In this document: positions 1 through 9,770 of the stretch, piece after piece | Layout of the letters: each line of letters opens with the position of its first letter | How positions within the stretch are numbered: the first letter of the stretch is position 1 | From: Halomonas sp. 7T | GTDB lineage: Bacteria; Pseudomonadota; Gammaproteobacteria; Pseudomonadales; Halomonadaceae | Direction: 5' to 3' | Assembly (NCBI RefSeq): GCF_025643255.1 | Contig: NZ_CP087112.1 | Coordinates: forward strand, 1,116,001-1,180,000 | DNA: 64,000 nt | Made by a program: the position numbers and the translations under genes | Notes under the pieces: generated by a model | Told to the model about the DNA's origin: nothing | What the model saw: only the letters and a program-made list of their open reading frames with translations | Databases searched by the model: none

Positions 1-394
1 TTAGGCCAATGTCGCCCCGTGTGAAAATTTGCCAAATGCTGCCCACAACGTTCCAGGGAATTAGCAGCGGCAGAGTGATTAAGATCAATACTGCTGATGC
101 CTGCCAGCCGCGCTTGGGCATAATGAGTGCAATGCCGATACCCAAGGGCACCTGAATGGCCAAGATAGTCAGCGAAAAAAGGATTTGACGAACGAAGGCC
201 GCACGAAGCGCTGAGTCGTTTAAGATGCTTTCAAACCACTCCGTGCCGGTAAAGAAGCGTGCATTGGGGCCTAGTACGTCTTGCACCGAGTAGTTGACGA
301 CCGTCATTAGCGGAATAAGGGCGGAGAATGCGACGAGAACCAGCATGGGAAGAACCAAAAGCCATGCACGGTTATTTTGCACTTTGTTATTCAT
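1..394 (-). CDS. glpP: Glycerol-type ABC transporter permease, N-terminal part (GlpP-like)
   Basis: Reading the minus strand from the ATG at 394 gives MNNKVQNNRAWLLVLP and then hydrophobic segments, about 131 residues before the window edge. This is an inner-membrane permease of the sugar/glycerol ABC family (binding-protein-dependent MalF/UgpA type). The first membrane segment lies at about residues 8-30. The start overlaps the stop of the upstream ATPase by 8 bases, so the two are translationally coupled. Naming as GlpP rests on the two preceding ATPases, which have the special GlpS/GlpT motifs; the usual GlpSTPQV order predicts a second permease and a binding protein beyond the window. Membership in an ABC permease family is clear; glycerol as substrate is inferred from context. 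Confidence 0.75.
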   Translation of the reverse strand, partial: MNNKVQNNRAWLLVLPMLVLVAFSALIPLMTVVNYSVQDVLGPNARFFTGTEWFESILNDSALRAAFVRQILFSLTILAIQVPLGIGIALIMPKRGWQASAVLILITLPLLIPWNVVGSIWQIFTRGDIGL

Positions 395-1490
395 GGCCGA
401 TCTCCACTAGATATTCGTCGATATAGAGAGCGATGTGTTGATTAGAAAACACTGCATAGGCAGCGTCACCTACCGGAGCGTGTCCTTCAGGTAGCCGTGC
501 CTTGAAGAGTTGATCGTTCAGGGTGAAGCTCAACAGCGAGTAGGTGCCCAGATCCTGTAGGTTGACGACTTCGATGGGTACGCTGCCAGCAGCCTCTGGG
601 GAGTTGCTGACCGTAATAAACTCCGGGCGAATTCCGAGCTTGATATTGCTGGAGCTAGCAGCCGCGACGCTACGATACATGGCTTGGCTGACGGGTAATG
701 GCCGCTCGCCAAACATCACCTTTCCCGCTTGGTGGGTGACACTCATAAAATTCATACCTGGGCTACCAATAAAGTAGCCTACGAAGGTATGTGCCGGTTT
801 TTCGAAGAGTTCCCGTGGCGTACCGAATTGCACCACCTGGCCGTCATACATCACCGCGATTTTATCGGCGAAGGTGGACGCCTCAAGCTGGTCGTGGGTG
901 ACATAGATCATGGTGATGTTAAAGCGCTCATGAATCTCTTTGAGCTTACGGCGCAGCTTCCACTTGAGTTGCGGGTCGATCACCGTTAGCGGTTCGTCAA
1001 ACAGGATGGCGGAGACGTCGTCGCGCACCAGCCCGCGGCCCATGGAGACTTTTTGCTTTTCATCGGCAGTGAGATTTTTAGCTTTCCGCGAGAGCAGCGG
1101 CGTAAGGTCTAGAATATCGGCCACTTCACGTACTTTGGGATCTAGCCGATATTCAGGGGTATTCATGTTGCGAAGCGGGAAAGCCAAATTGTCATACACC
1201 GTCATAGTGTCGTAGATGACAGGGAACTGAAATACCTGAGCAATGTTGCGCTCTTCAGGAGGAAGTTCGTTAACCCGCTGCCCATCGAATAACACATCAC
1301 CTTCTGAGGGTTCTAACAGGCCAGAGATAATATTGAGTAGCGTCGACTTACCGCAGCCGGAGGGGCCAAGCAATGCATAAGCACCGCCTTGATGCCAGAC
1401 GTGGTCCATTTGGCGGATCGCATAATCGTCGCTTTCCGTCGGGGTTTTACTGTAACTATGGGCAAGTCCTTTAAGCGTAATTTCAGCCAT
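387..1490 (-). CDS. glpT: Glycerol-type ABC transporter ATP-binding protein (GlpT-like)
   Basis: A 367-residue cytoplasmic ATPase with an N-terminal nucleotide-binding domain and a C-terminal TOBE/OB-type regulatory region from about residue 240. Walker A is GPSGCGKST (42-50), Walker B is ILFDEP and the H-loop is YVTHDQ. The ABC signature is degenerate: LTADE at 140-144 replaces LSGGQ. This is a known trait of GlpT in rhizobial glycerol importers. It overlaps glpS by 8 bases upstream and the permease by 8 bases downstream, so the three genes form one operon. It should pair with the GlpS subunit to energise glycerol uptake, a useful carbon and compatible-solute source for a halophile. Substrate is inferred from family motifs only. 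Confidence 0.82.
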   Translation of the reverse strand: MAEITLKGLAHSYSKTPTESDDYAIRQMDHVWHQGGAYALLGPSGCGKSTLLNIISGLLEPSEGDVLFDGQRVNELPPEERNIAQVFQFPVIYDTMTVYDNLAFPLRNMNTPEYRLDPKVREVADILDLTPLLSRKAKNLTADEKQKVSMGRGLVRDDVSAILFDEPLTVIDPQLKWKLRRKLKEIHERFNITMIYVTHDQLEASTFADKIAVMYDGQVVQFGTPRELFEKPAHTFVGYFIGSPGMNFMSVTHQAGKVMFGERPLPVSQAMYRSVAAASSSNIKLGIRPEFITVSNSPEAAGSVPIEVVNLQDLGTYSLLSFTLNDQLFKARLPEGHAPVGDAAYAVFSNQHIALYIDEYLVEIGHE

Positions 1491-2580
1491 TGACGGTGCC
1501 TCCTTGGCCTGCGGGCACGTGCACAGTGCTGCCCTGCTTATCGAAGGCGTAAAGCTGACGACTGGAGAAGTAAACCTTGATAGGCGCGTTGACGTGAAAT
1601 TCGTGAATGCCAGCTAAATGAAGCACGAGTGGAAACCGCTTATGGCTAACATGTAAAAAGGTTTCAGATCCGCTGATTTCGGCGACGTCAACATTCACCG
1701 GCAGTTCTATATCGCTAGGTGATGTGGGCGAAAGGGTGATATGCGAGGCGCGTATCCCAAAATCATAGGTGCCTTTCGATAGGCTTTGTAAGTCATCGTC
1801 GCAGGGAAAGCTTAAAGAGGGGTCAAAGGAGATAGCCGCAGTGCTGAGGGTTCCCGGTACAATATTAATAGGCGGCTCTGAGAACATTTCGGCGCTATAA
1901 CGGCTATTGGGTTGGCGGTAAACCTGGTCAGTAGGGCCGTACTGGAGAAGCTTACCCTCATGCAGTACTGCGGTATTGCCACCCAATGCTAGCGCTTCGT
2001 TAGGCTCCGTGGTGGCATAAACCGCAATGCAGTTGCGCTCTTGAAACAGCTCACGCAGCTCATCACGAAGCTCTTCTCTAAGCTTGTAGTCAAGGTTAAC
2101 AAGCGGTTCATCGAATAAAATGAGATCAGCTTCTTTTACCAGGGCGCGGCCCATTGCAGTGCGTTGTTGTTGCCCGCCTGATAATTCCTGTGGGTACCTA
2201 TCCAGCAGGTGCTCTATGCGAAGCATTTCAGCAATCTTACCGACGCGATGCTCAATCTCTTTTTCAGGGGTGTTGGCAAGCTTTAGGGGCGAAGCAATAT
2301 TGTCGCGCACAGTGAGACTGGGATAGTTGATGAATTGCTGATAAACCATGGAGACGTTGCGTTTTCGAACGGAAACGCCCGTCACGTCTTTACCGTCCAT
2401 GAAGATTTTGCCCTTAGAGGGCTGCTCCAAACCTGCCATTAGGCGCATTAGCGTGGTTTTGCCTGCTAATGTTCTCCCGAGTAGCACATTAAACGAACCT
2501 GGCTCTAGCTCAAGTTCTACACTACTAATATGAGGAACCCCGCCAACGACGTGGTCAATATGCTGTAGATATAAGGACAT
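1483..2580 (-). CDS. glpS: Glycerol-type ABC transporter ATP-binding protein (GlpS-like)
   Basis: A 365-residue ABC ATPase and the first gene of the visible operon. Walker A is atypical (GRTLAGKTT, 35-43). The signature LSGGQ (133-137) is canonical and Walker B is LILFDEP (153-159). The H-loop histidine is missing: ATTEP (189-193) has Thr where most ABC ATPases have His. Canonical signature plus altered H-loop complements GlpT, which has the reverse pattern. The C-terminal 130 residues look like a TOBE-type domain. The start ATG at 2580 has no obvious upstream competitor. Regulation may involve CGTTATTG-like elements at 2601-2717. Family assignment is good; substrate is inferred. Confidence 0.82.
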   Translation of the reverse strand: MSLYLQHIDHVVGGVPHISSVELELEPGSFNVLLGRTLAGKTTLMRLMAGLEQPSKGKIFMDGKDVTGVSVRKRNVSMVYQQFINYPSLTVRDNIASPLKLANTPEKEIEHRVGKIAEMLRIEHLLDRYPQELSGGQQQRTAMGRALVKEADLILFDEPLVNLDYKLREELRDELRELFQERNCIAVYATTEPNEALALGGNTAVLHEGKLLQYGPTDQVYRQPNSRYSAEMFSEPPINIVPGTLSTAAISFDPSLSFPCDDDLQSLSKGTYDFGIRASHITLSPTSPSDIELPVNVDVAEISGSETFLHVSHKRFPLVLHLAGIHEFHVNAPIKVYFSSRQLYAFDKQGSTVHVPAGQGGTVNG

Positions 2581-2893
2581 GCCGATCTCGCTAGCGTCAT
2601 TGTTATTGGAAAAATGCTACTGAAAATCGTTATTGCTTGATGAGCGTGATGGTGGCTGTGGCGGTAGAATCTGCGCTGAGTTACTCAGTTTCCGCACATG
2701 AATTTTCAATAACGAAAGGCTAGTTGATCATTTTCGAACTTGCAACGCATTTTATGTGCTTATTTGGGCTTTTTAACTTATGTCTAATGCCATGCCAATG
2801 GCAGAAAAGATAAGAGCGTGATTGCCCGCGAGCGTTTGGCGAAGGGGATAGGCGGGAAGTTTTCGCTTTAGAAAGTGTCGAGAAATGCAGGGC
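2581..2893. promoter_or_regulatory. Leader/promoter region of the glycerol transporter operon
   Basis: Non-coding stretch between glpS (transcribed leftward) and the fadE terminator. It holds three copies of a (C/T)GTTATTG word: TGTTATTG at 2601-2608, CGTTATTG at 2628-2635 and, inverted, CAATAACG at 2707-2714. The last lies in TTTC-AATAAC-GAAA (2704-2717), an inverted repeat that resembles operators of DeoR-family repressors such as GlpR. TTTTCGAA near 2730 is a further half-site-like word. No confident -35/-10 pair was picked. Assignment to GlpR is a guess from spacing and context. Confidence 0.35.
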
Positions 2894-2925
2894 ACAAAAA
2901 AACCGGCCCTAAAAGAGGGCCGGTT
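2894..2925 (-). terminator. Rho-independent terminator of fadE
   Basis: A perfect 10-bp stem: AACCGGCCCT (2901-2910), 5-nt loop, AGGGCCGGTT (2916-2925). Read on the minus strand it is followed by a run of T (2895-2902 are A on plus). It sits 19 bases past the fadE stop. Confidence 0.9.
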
Positions 2926-2943
2926 AGAGGGCAGGCGAACGAG

Positions 2944-5430
2944 CTATTTAACGCTCATCTCCTCGCTTGTCGGCGTCGTGGCTGGGGCTGCGTTATGGTT
3001 AATCAGGGTTGATTTGTCCGTTGCAAATGCATCGTAAGCGAAGTCGTCTACGGTCAGCATTTCAAGCACTTCAGCTTCAAAAGTGCGCATAAACTGGGCA
3101 TCTTCTTCGCTGATCAGGCTTTTCTCTAGAGCTGCTTCCACCCTTGCTTCTGGGTGAAGTGCCGTCTGCGGCAGCTCGCCTTTCGCGTAAGCCTTGTTTA
3201 CCGTACGGTAGATTTTCTCTGCGCGCTCGTACTCAGCCAGTAGGGCATTGTAACGGGCTAGTGGGTTGCGCTCTGCACCATCATCCTGATCCCACGTGTT
3301 GGTAAGTAGTTTGGTGCGCAGGGCACTATGGCTAGAGACGCGCTGGGCAATATCCCGTGCTAGGTCGTCACTGGGTTTATCCCAACGGCGGCCTGTGGGC
3401 ATTGTGACAGCGTTAAGCACTTTACCTAGCGCGCGATTTGGCAGGTTGTCGAAGATTTCGACAAAGGCCTGCTCAGCACGATGTAGCAAGAAACGGCAGC
3501 TGTAATGCAGAAGTGCTTCTTCACCTTCGACCTTATCGCCTGCTTGCCACTGCTTGAGCACCATGGAGGCTAGGTAAAGGTTAGAGAGTACGTCACCGAG
3601 GCGAGCAGAGAGCATTTCGCGCTTTTTCAGCTCAGAACCGAGGCTTGCCATAGCGGCATCGGCGCATAAGCCAAACGCAGCAGAGAGGCGGGCAATATCT
3701 TTTGCATAGATAGCAGCAGGGCCATCGAAAGGCACACTGGCTTTGCCCAGACCAAGCCCTAAGGTAAAGGCGCGTGCCGCATTACCAAAAATCAGGCCCG
3801 CGTGGCCAAAGAAGGCTTTATCAAACGCCTTAATGTCGTTGGCATCTTTCGCCGCTAGCTCGTCAAGGACGTAAGGGTGGCAGCGAATAGCGCCCTGACC
3901 AAAGATCATCAGGTTGCGGGTCATGATGTTCGCGCCTTCTACGGTAATCGCCACCGGATTCGCGCTGTAGCCAATGCCTAGATAGTTGCGCGGGCCAAGG
4001 GTAACCGCTTTACCACCGTGAACGTCCATCGCATCACTTAGCAGCACGCGCTGGAATTCAGTGAGCTGACTTTTCAAAATCGCTGACGGCACGGCGGGTT
4101 TTTCGCCATGATCAATCAGGTTAGCGGTTTGGTAAACCGTCGCCGCAGAGATATAAGCCAAGGAGGCCATGCGTGCTAATGGCTCTTGCACGCCTTCCAT
4201 CTCGGCCACCGGCACGTTGAACTGACGGCGAACGCGAGTGAAACCACCGCTCCAGCCAAGTGCGTAACGCGCAGTCCCGGTTGCGCCGGAAGGCAGGGTG
4301 ATGCAGCGGCCAATGGAGAGGCACTCCACCAGCATCCGCCAGCCTTGTCCAATCATATCCGGGCCGCCGATAATGGTGTCCAGCGGTACAAAGACGTCTT
4401 TTCCTTTGATCGGGCCGTTCATGAACGGGCTGCCGATAGGGTGGTGGCGCCGACCAATGTCCATGCCGTCGGTATCACGGGGAATCAGCGCTAGGGTAAT
4501 GCCGCGATCTTCTTCTTCACCCAGCAGGTTTTCGGGGTCGAAAAGACGGAACGCTAAGCCTACTACGGTAGCGATAGGCGCTAGGGTGATCCAGCGCTTC
4601 TCAAAGTTGAGGCGAACGCCGACGACTTCTTCGCCGTTGATGACCTGTTTGCAGACCACACCGGTATCCGGTAGTGAGGTGGCATCAGAGCCAGCACGTG
4701 GGCCTGTTAAACCAAAGCAGGGAATTTCGCGGCCATCGGCCAGGCGGGGCAGGTAGTGATCTTTCTGCTCTTGGGTGCCGTACTTCAGCAACAGTTCACC
4801 TGGGCCGAGCGAGTTGGGTACGCCTACGGTCACCATCAGAGTTTCATTGGCGGAAAGCTTCTGTAGCACTGTGGACTGGGCTTTAGCGGAAAAACCTAAA
4901 CCGCCGTACTCCTTCGGAATAATCATACCGAAGAAGCCCTCTTTCTTCAGAAAGTCCCAAAGCTCTTGGGGAAGGTCGGCGCGCTCTTTAGCGATATCCC
5001 AGGCGTTACACATGCCAGCGGCTTTTGCACACTGATTGTCGATAAACGCCTGTTCGTCTTCGCGCAGACCCTCATCTTTAAAGTCGAGCAGCTTGTTCCA
5101 CTGCGGCTTACCCGAAAAAAGCTCGCCGTCCCAGGAGACGCTACCCGCTTCCAGCGCGGTGCGTTCTGTGGCAGATACTTTGGGTGCAACCTTTTTGAAG
5201 ATAGCGAAAAGGCGCGGTGTGAGCCACTTGCTACGCAGCGCAGGCAGACCCGCAGCCGCCACTACGGCGGCGCCAATCAGTAGTATGGTACCAGTAACCG
5301 GCGCGTCGAATAACACGCCGATAAGACCGAGAACGCCAAGGACAGCGAGCGCTGGCGTCGCGCCCGCTTCCCGACGCATCACGATGAGCAAGCCGACAAC
5401 GGCAAGCACAATAAGCAGTAGGGTTAGCAT
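2944..5430 (-). CDS. fadE: Acyl-CoA dehydrogenase, FadE type
   Basis: An 828-residue protein close in length to E. coli FadE (814), far longer than ordinary 380-residue acyl-CoA dehydrogenases. The N-terminal 60 residues are hydrophobic with two probable membrane segments. The FAD-dependent dehydrogenase domain follows (for example PKEYGGLGFS and FGLTGPRAGSDATS) and then the long C-terminal extension typical of FadE. It catalyses the first step of beta-oxidation, acyl-CoA to trans-2-enoyl-CoA, at the membrane. It is monocistronic, with AGAGG ahead of the ATG and a strong terminator after it. A PsrA-like palindrome lies about 55 bases upstream, suggesting control by a fatty-acid-responsive TetR regulator. 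Confidence 0.95.
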   Translation of the reverse strand: MLTLLLIVLAVVGLLIVMRREAGATPALAVLGVLGLIGVLFDAPVTGTILLIGAAVVAAAGLPALRSKWLTPRLFAIFKKVAPKVSATERTALEAGSVSWDGELFSGKPQWNKLLDFKDEGLREDEQAFIDNQCAKAAGMCNAWDIAKERADLPQELWDFLKKEGFFGMIIPKEYGGLGFSAKAQSTVLQKLSANETLMVTVGVPNSLGPGELLLKYGTQEQKDHYLPRLADGREIPCFGLTGPRAGSDATSLPDTGVVCKQVINGEEVVGVRLNFEKRWITLAPIATVVGLAFRLFDPENLLGEEEDRGITLALIPRDTDGMDIGRRHHPIGSPFMNGPIKGKDVFVPLDTIIGGPDMIGQGWRMLVECLSIGRCITLPSGATGTARYALGWSGGFTRVRRQFNVPVAEMEGVQEPLARMASLAYISAATVYQTANLIDHGEKPAVPSAILKSQLTEFQRVLLSDAMDVHGGKAVTLGPRNYLGIGYSANPVAITVEGANIMTRNLMIFGQGAIRCHPYVLDELAAKDANDIKAFDKAFFGHAGLIFGNAARAFTLGLGLGKASVPFDGPAAIYAKDIARLSAAFGLCADAAMASLGSELKKREMLSARLGDVLSNLYLASMVLKQWQAGDKVEGEEALLHYSCRFLLHRAEQAFVEIFDNLPNRALGKVLNAVTMPTGRRWDKPSDDLARDIAQRVSSHSALRTKLLTNTWDQDDGAERNPLARYNALLAEYERAEKIYRTVNKAYAKGELPQTALHPEARVEAALEKSLISEEDAQFMRTFEAEVLEMLTVDDFAYDAFATDKSTLINHNAAPATTPTSEEMSVK

Positions 5431-5702
5431 ATAACCTCTCCGTGGGTTGTTAATTTGCGTTTTGTTAATTGATAGTGCATTTAAACAGATGTTTGAATTC
5501 TGGCAGACTCTCGCTGTTCAGTGCAAGCCTTTCGCGTGTTTGCCGCAGCCATAAACCCATCGCTCTGAGAGTGCTGCTACAACTTCCTGGGCTACTGTAG
5601 CGGCTGTTCTCAGCCGCTCGTTTTAACGCTGCGTTTAACCACTACTGTAGCGTATGGGGGACGGGGATGTTCTCTGTGCGATGTACTAGGTGCGATGTAT
5701 AC
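5431..5702. promoter_or_regulatory. fadE upstream region with a PsrA-like palindrome
   Basis: AAAC-AGAT-GTTTG at 5483-5495 matches the spaced AAAC/GTTT palindrome used by PsrA, the TetR-type regulator of fatty-acid oxidation genes in pseudomonads. It is placed where a repressor would cover the fadE promoter. The rest of the stretch shows no gene. An 11-base word CTACTGTAGCG occurs twice, at 5592-5602 and 5642-5652, exactly 50 bases apart. Confidence 0.4.
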
Positions 5703-5740
5703 GCATAAAAAAACGCCACAGCGATGTGCTATGGCGTTTT
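5703..5740 (-). terminator. Rho-independent terminator of the bet operon
   Basis: AAAACGCCA (5710-5718) pairs with TGGCGTTTT (5732-5740), with three more AGC/GCT pairs inside after one mismatch. On the minus strand it is followed by seven T residues. It lies 24 bases past the betA stop. Confidence 0.85.
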
Positions 5741-5763
5741 GAGTCATTCTTTCAAAGTAAAGT

Positions 5764-7437
5764 TCAGTACTGTTTTGCGGGTGCTCCGTTAGCGACGTAG
5801 TACTCAGCGTTAGCTCGTGGCAGCGGCTCGCGGCCACGAATGCGGTCGGCGATTTTTTCCGCCAGCATGATGGTGGGGGCGTTCAAGTTGCCGGTGGGAA
5901 TCACTGGGAACAGCGACGCATCCACGACGCGAAGCCCTTCGAGGCCATGCACGCGGCCTTGGGCATCGGTGACAGCCATTTCACCTTCACCCATGCGGCA
6001 GCTGCCACAGGGGTGGTAGGCGGTTTCGGCGTGCTGTTTAACGAAGCTGTCGAGTTCTTCGTCGCTTTGCACGTTAGGGCCCGGCGCAATCTCGCGACCT
6101 CGGTATTGATCGAAGGCCGGTTGAGCGATGATCTCGCGGGTCAAACGAATCGCATCGCGGAACTCTTCCCAGTCTTTCTCTTTGGCCATGTAGTTGAACA
6201 GAATGCTCGGTGCAGCGTGGGGGTCTTTGGACGTCAGACGAATACGGCCACGACTTTCTGAACGCATGGAACCGACGTGTGCCTGGAACCCGTGAGCTTG
6301 AACTGCACTCTTACCGTTATAGCTAATGGCAATGGGCAGAAAGTGGTACTGCAGGTTGGGCCACTCCTCCTCGTCACGGCTGCGGATAAAGCCGCAGGAC
6401 TCAAACTGGTTGCTGGCGCCCACGCCGGTGCCCTTAAATAACCACTCAGCACCGATTTTCGGCTGGTTGTACCACTTCAGCGCCGGGTAGAGCGAAATAG
6501 GCTCTTTGCACTCGTACTGAATATACATTTCCAGATGGTCTTGCAGGTTTTCACCCACGCCGGGTAGCTCGTGTACCACGGGAATACCCAGCTCTTTCAG
6601 CCACTCAGGGTTACCGACGCCAGAGCGCTGGAGAATTTGCGGTGAGGCAATCGCGCCACCGCACAGCAGCACCTCGCGACGTGCGCGAGCTTGCTGGGGC
6701 TGGCCTTTTTGCTCGTAGCGCACGCCAACCGCGCGTTTACCATCAAATTCGATCACATCGGTGACGGCATGGGTTTCGATAGTGAGATTGCTGCGTTGTT
6801 TGGCGGTATCCAGGTAACCCCGGGCGGTAGAGGCGCGGCGACCGTTGGGCGTCACGAAACGGTCCATGGGGCCGAAACCTTCTTGCTGGTAGCCGTTAAC
6901 GTCGTCGGTTTCTGGATAGCCTGCTTGCTTGCCCGCTTCAATAAAGGTGCGGTAAAGCGGATTATTGCCCGCTTTGGGCGTTGTGACGCTTACTGGGCCA
7001 TCACCACCGTGGTAATCGTTCGGGCCGATATCGCGGGTTTCGCACTTTTTGAAGTAGGGCAGGCAGTTTAAGTAGTCCCACTCCTCCAGGCCAGGCTGTT
7101 TGGCCCAGTTGTCGTAATCTAGCGCGTTCCCGCGGATGTAGCACATGCCGTTGATGAGCGAGGAGCCGCCGAGGCCTTTGCCCCGGCCACACTCCATGCG
7201 GCGGTTGTCCATGTGCGGTTCGGGGTCCGTTTCAAACGCCCAGTTGTAGCGCTTACCCTGCAGCGGGTAGGCCAGGGCGGCGGGCATCTGGGTACGAAAG
7301 TCAAAGCGGTAATCTGGGCCGCCTGCTTCTAACAGCAGTACGCTGACGTTGCTGTCTTCGGTTAGGCGCGTAGCCAGCACGTTACCTGCTGATCCAGCAC
7401 CGATAATAATGTAGTCAAATTCACGTGATTGAGACAT
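5764..7437 (-). CDS. betA: Choline dehydrogenase BetA
   Basis: A GMC-family flavoprotein that oxidises choline to betaine aldehyde (and can go on to glycine betaine), membrane-associated. The FAD-binding motif [10 protein letters not shown] is near the N-terminus, the GMC signature region [14 protein letters not shown] follows, and the C-terminal active-site motif is [11 protein letters not shown] start it at the ATG at 7437 (MSQSREF), preceded by AAAGGAG. This gives 557 residues against 556 in E. coli; the open frame runs nine codons further upstream without a better ribosome site. It follows betB by 10 bases and is the last gene of betIBA, the osmoprotectant pathway expected in a halophile. 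Confidence 0.96.
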   Translation of the reverse strand: MSQSREFDYIIIGAGSAGNVLATRLTEDSNVSVLLLEAGGPDYRFDFRTQMPAALAYPLQGKRYNWAFETDPEPHMDNRRMECGRGKGLGGSSLINGMCYIRGNALDYDNWAKQPGLEEWDYLNCLPYFKKCETRDIGPNDYHGGDGPVSVTTPKAGNNPLYRTFIEAGKQAGYPETDDVNGYQQEGFGPMDRFVTPNGRRASTARGYLDTAKQRSNLTIETHAVTDVIEFDGKRAVGVRYEQKGQPQQARARREVLLCGGAIASPQILQRSGVGNPEWLKELGIPVVHELPGVGENLQDHLEMYIQYECKEPISLYPALKWYNQPKIGAEWLFKGTGVGASNQFESCGFIRSRDEEEWPNLQYHFLPIAISYNGKSAVQAHGFQAHVGSMRSESRGRIRLTSKDPHAAPSILFNYMAKEKDWEEFRDAIRLTREIIAQPAFDQYRGREIAPGPNVQSDEELDSFVKQHAETAYHPCGSCRMGEGEMAVTDAQGRVHGLEGLRVVDASLFPVIPTGNLNAPTIMLAEKIADRIRGREPLPRANAEYYVANGAPAKQY

Positions 7438-7447
7438 GGGGGCTCCT

Positions 7448-8917
7448 TTAAAACACCGACTCAAACGGACCCATCTCGATCTGTACAGACTTGGTCTGAG
7501 TGTAGTGATTTAGCGTTTCAACACCGTTTTCACGGCCAATCCCCGACTCTTTGTAGCCGCCTACCGGCATTTCAGAAGGCGACTCGCCCCAGGTGTTGAC
7601 CCAGCAGATTCCCGCTTCCAGCTGGTGAATCACGCGGTGAGCGCGGTTCAGGCTCTCACTGAAGACGCCGGCAGCCAAGCCGTACTTGGTGTCGTTGGCG
7701 CGGCGGATCACTTCGTCTTCGTCATCAAACGTAAGTACGGACATCACCGGGCCAAAGATCTCTTCTTTGACGACGCGCATCTCATCGGTGCAGTCGGTGA
7801 AGATGGTGGGGGCTGCCCAAGCGCCTTTCGCCCATTCACCGCTGTTCCACGCTTCGCCACCGGCCAGTACCCGTGCGCCTTGCTCTTTGCCGAGCGCGAT
7901 GTAAGAGAGCACTTTTTCCTGGTGTTCAAAACTCACTAACGGCCCGAAGTTGATGCTGGGGTCCATCGGGTCGCCCGCTTTGATGCGCGCAACGCGCTCA
8001 GCCAGCTTGGCTTCAAATGCCTCTTTGACACTGCGCTCAACAAACACGCGGGTGCCGTTAGTGCAGATTTGGCCGCTGGAGTAGAAGTTGGCCATCATGG
8101 CGGCATCGGCCGCGCGGTCGAGATCGGCATCCGCAAACACGATCATCGGAGACTTGCCGCCTAGCTCCATGGTGACGTCTTTCAACGTGGAGCCACCGGC
8201 CGCTGCCATGACTTTCTTCCCAGTGCCTACTTCGCCGGTAAACGAGACTTTGGCAATGCCTGCGTGCTCGGTCAGCATGGCGCCTACTTGGCCATCCCCC
8301 TGTACCACGTTAAAAACGCCGTTGGGTAGGCCTGCTTCGGTGAAAATCTCGGCAAGTTTGATCGCCGTCAGCGGGGTGACTTCGCTGGGCTTGAACACAA
8401 TGGCGTTACCCGCTGCCAGCGCCGGGGCGGCTTTCCAGCAGGCAATTTGAATCGGGTAGTTCCACGCGCCAATCGCGCCAATCACGCCCAGCGGCTCACG
8501 GCGAGTGTAGACGAACGAGCTATCGCGCAAAGGAATCTGGCTACCCTCAATGGCGGGTGCAAGACCTGCGTAGTATTCCAGCGCATCGGCGCCGGTGACG
8601 ATATCGACGCTGGCGGTTTCGCTAATCGGCTTACCGGTATTGCGCGTTTCCAGTTCGGCAAGTTCATCGTTGCGCTCACGCAACAGCGCCACGGCACGCA
8701 GCAGAATGCGCGAACGCTCCATGCCGGTCATTGCGGCCCACTCACGCTGGCCACGTTGGGCGGCTTCAACGGCGCTGTCGACATCGGCTTGGCTTGCCTG
8801 GCCAATGGTGGCCAGTAGGCTGCCATCATACGGGTTGGTAACGGTAAATGTTTCGCCGGAGGTGGCATCAACCGGGCGACCATCGATGAAGAGGGGCTGT
8901 ACGTCTTGAGCGGCCAT
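7448..8917 (-). CDS. betB: Betaine aldehyde dehydrogenase BetB
   Basis: NAD(P)-dependent aldehyde dehydrogenase converting betaine aldehyde to glycine betaine in the cytoplasm. From the ATG at 8917 (AAGGAG upstream) it is 489 residues, matching E. coli BetB (490). The catalytic Glu is E251 in MELGGKSP and the nucleophile is C285 in SGQICTNGT. The cofactor-binding fold motif [10 protein letters not shown] is present. The reading frame extends 12 codons upstream into betI, but that start would overlap betI and lacks a ribosome site. Middle gene of the betIBA operon, presumably derepressed by choline through BetI. Confidence 0.97.
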   Translation of the reverse strand: MAAQDVQPLFIDGRPVDATSGETFTVTNPYDGSLLATIGQASQADVDSAVEAAQRGQREWAAMTGMERSRILLRAVALLRERNDELAELETRNTGKPISETASVDIVTGADALEYYAGLAPAIEGSQIPLRDSSFVYTRREPLGVIGAIGAWNYPIQIACWKAAPALAAGNAIVFKPSEVTPLTAIKLAEIFTEAGLPNGVFNVVQGDGQVGAMLTEHAGIAKVSFTGEVGTGKKVMAAAGGSTLKDVTMELGGKSPMIVFADADLDRAADAAMMANFYSSGQICTNGTRVFVERSVKEAFEAKLAERVARIKAGDPMDPSINFGPLVSFEHQEKVLSYIALGKEQGARVLAGGEAWNSGEWAKGAWAAPTIFTDCTDEMRVVKEEIFGPVMSVLTFDDEDEVIRRANDTKYGLAAGVFSESLNRAHRVIHQLEAGICWVNTWGESPSEMPVGGYKESGIGRENGVETLNHYTQTKSVQIEMGPFESVF

Positions 8918-8927
8918 GCTGATCTCC

Positions 8928-9551
8928 TTAATAAAGTTCGGCAGTGGATGCATCTTCGAGGCATCCGTAATGGGTCAGTAGCTGGTCGAGATAGGTGTGC
9001 GCAAGGTGTCGTGCTTCTTCGGCATCCAACCCTTCTGGCGTCAACGCACCGCGTAGCCAGAGGCCATCGATCATCGCGGCTAACCCGCGAGCAGCGTTGC
9101 GGGCGTCGCGCCGGGTCATGACTTTGCGGAACTGGTAACAGAGGTTGGCGTAGAGGCGGCGGTCATTCACGTACTGTAAACGTTGGAGCACGGGCTTATG
9201 CATACTGCTCGCCCAAAAGGCGAGCCAGGTTTTAGCGGCGGGTCCAGTGACCTGGGTGCGGTCGAAGTTACCCTCGATGATGGCGCCAATGTGGGCGCGA
9301 GGGGAATCATCTTCCAACGCATGACGACGAGCTGCGACAGCATCGCTGAGATCCGTCAAAATTTGCCGCATGGTGGCTTCGAGCAAACCATCCTTGCCGC
9401 CAAAGTAATGGCTAATAATACCCGCAGAGACTCCTGCGTGACGGGCGATACGCATCACCGTTGCCTCTGCAAGGCCAACCTCATCAATGGCCGCCATTGT
9501 GGCCTTAATTAACTGCTGGCGGCGTATTGGTTCCATTCCCACCTTAGGCAC
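8928..9551 (-). CDS. betI: Choline-responsive repressor BetI
   Basis: A 207-residue TetR-family regulator with the diagnostic BetI N-terminus [15 protein letters not shown] and a helix-turn-helix at about residues 28-50 ([17 protein letters not shown]). The C-terminal part is the ligand domain. The start is a GTG at 9551, preceded by TAGGAG at good spacing; it reproduces the MPK start of characterised BetI proteins. First gene of betIBA. A 14-bp perfect palindrome of BetI-operator type lies about 90 bases upstream, in the region shared with the divergent binding-protein gene, so BetI probably represses both directions and is relieved by choline. Confidence 0.95.
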   Translation of the reverse strand: MPKVGMEPIRRQQLIKATMAAIDEVGLAEATVMRIARHAGVSAGIISHYFGGKDGLLEATMRQILTDLSDAVAARRHALEDDSPRAHIGAIIEGNFDRTQVTGPAAKTWLAFWASSMHKPVLQRLQYVNDRRLYANLCYQFRKVMTRRDARNAARGLAAMIDGLWLRGALTPEGLDAEEARHLAHTYLDQLLTHYGCLEDASTAELY

Positions 9552-9642
9552 AGCTATCTCCTAATGACGTTGAATGCCGATTGCCCCTGAACCTTGAAAA
9601 GCAGGGGTAGGCATGGTTACCTAGTTATGATGACATTTTTTT

Positions 9643-9656
9643 ATTGAACGTTCAAT
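9643..9656. promoter_or_regulatory. BetI-type operator
   Basis: ATTGAACGTTCAAT is a perfect 14-bp palindrome in the betI/choX divergent intergenic region (9552-9770). It matches the ATTGAACGTTCAAT core known for BetI binding sites. Its position between the two starts suggests coordinate control. Confidence 0.75.
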
Positions 9657-9770
9657 CAATAAAAATGGATGCTGCTCAGTTGCTGGGTTTAAAAGCTAAT
9701 TGACTGAAGCAAAAACCTTTAATGTGCGTATTCGAAACAGTTCGATGACCAACGAGAAAGGGGATTGATA

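Noticed and set aside
4298..5434. Long plus-strand frames opposite fadE
   Set aside because: Shadow frames with Arg/Ser-rich, low-complexity translations.
5592..5652. Direct repeat CTACTGTAGCG 50 bases apart
   Set aside because: Only two short copies; not enough to call a regulatory array.
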